Source: Gammaproteobacteria bacterium
GTDB lineage: Bacteria > Pseudomonadota > Gammaproteobacteria > Berkiellales > Berkiellaceae
DNA length: 64,000 nt
NCBI GenBank assembly: GCA_016191245.1
Contig: JACPOY010000006.1
Coordinates: 155,685 to 219,684, forward strand
Direction: 5' to 3'
How positions within the stretch are numbered: the stretch's first letter is position 1; each line of letters starts with the position of its first letter. This document shows positions 63,864-64,000 of this stretch, one piece after another. A model generated the notes under the pieces. It worked only from the letters and a program-made list of their open reading frames with translations, did not search any database and was not told the origin of the DNA. A program made the translations under genes and the position numbers.

Positions 63864-64000
63864 CTGAGGAATCGACACATAATTTAAAAGGTTTTTCTTA
63901 TCCCCTCTCCCCTTGCGGGAGAGGGTTAGGGTGAGGGGTGTATAAATCTGGGACAAATTTACGTCTTTTAACGATTAAGATTTTTTCCACCCCTCATCCC
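63864..64000. repeat. 137-base dispersed repeat, copy 2 (runs off the window)
   Basis: Same sequence and orientation as 27147-27283 with two substitutions (GGGGTCTATA to GGGGTGTATA and AACTATT to AACGATT). The match continues to the last base of the window, so the true unit may be longer. Confidence 0.9.

Noticed and set aside
63720..63956. Open frame of 78 codons on the minus strand at the right end
   Set aside because: Its N-terminal half (LTLTLSRKGRG) is a translation of the 137-base repeat; no ribosome site and no family resemblance.

Overview
The window is a chromosomal segment of an AT-rich gammaproteobacterium of the Legionellales. The main evidence is a long Dot/Icm (type IVB) secretion locus, a BarA/LetS-type hybrid kinase and many large proteins with eukaryote-like domains (ankyrin, RasGEF, Ulp1-like protease). 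Housekeeping genes (dapDE, ppc, adk, relA, rlmD, lepAB-rnc-era-recO) are ordinary gammaproteobacterial. The lifestyle is inferred to be intracellular in a eukaryotic host. A 'Candidatus Berkiella'-like or Coxiella-like lineage is a guess from gene content; there is no rRNA gene here to settle it.

Layout. 1-14.4 kb: Dot/Icm locus in the order dotB (cut by the window edge), icmT, three tandem icmL/dotI paralogues, icmK/dotH, icmE/dotG, icmG/dotF, icmB/dotO, then an opposite-strand SbmA/YddA-type ABC transporter, then icmC/dotE, icmJ/dotN, icmD/dotP. 14.6-16.6 kb: a CE-clan (Ulp1-like) cysteine protease, a probable effector. 16.8-34 kb: metabolism and housekeeping (epimerase, dapD, dapE, tsaB, thioredoxin, adk, ppc, LOG protein, mazG, relA, rlmD, exonuclease, Na+-coupled transporter). 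Among these lie a Lys/Arg-rich small protein, a microcin-like peptide with a double-glycine-type leader, and several palindromic repeat elements.

34-47.5 kb: seven consecutive genes without housekeeping function that look like an effector island. They are a GHSRGG alpha/beta-hydrolase, an ankyrin protein, an unknown, a head-to-head pair of paralogues sharing a novel N-terminal domain plus ankyrin-like repeats, an ankyrin-RasGEF protein, and a coiled-coil protein whose basic tail carries proline-directed S/T-P-x-K sites. The last two form one operon. 47.9-51.7 kb: an autotransporter and small envelope proteins. 51.8-55.6 kb: a periplasmic binding protein overlapping a BarA/LetS-type kinase. 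55.6-63.6 kb: a secreted unknown, then acpS, recO, era, rnc, a DUF4845 protein, lepB, lepA and a DegP-type protease, the classical mucD-lepA-lepB-rnc-era-recO order read from the minus strand.

How it fits together (inference): the Dot/Icm apparatus would export the protease, hydrolase, RasGEF and ankyrin proteins. In relatives the BarA/LetS kinase drives the switch to the transmissive phase through LetA and CsrA. No tRNA, rRNA, CRISPR array, transposase or prophage gene was seen.
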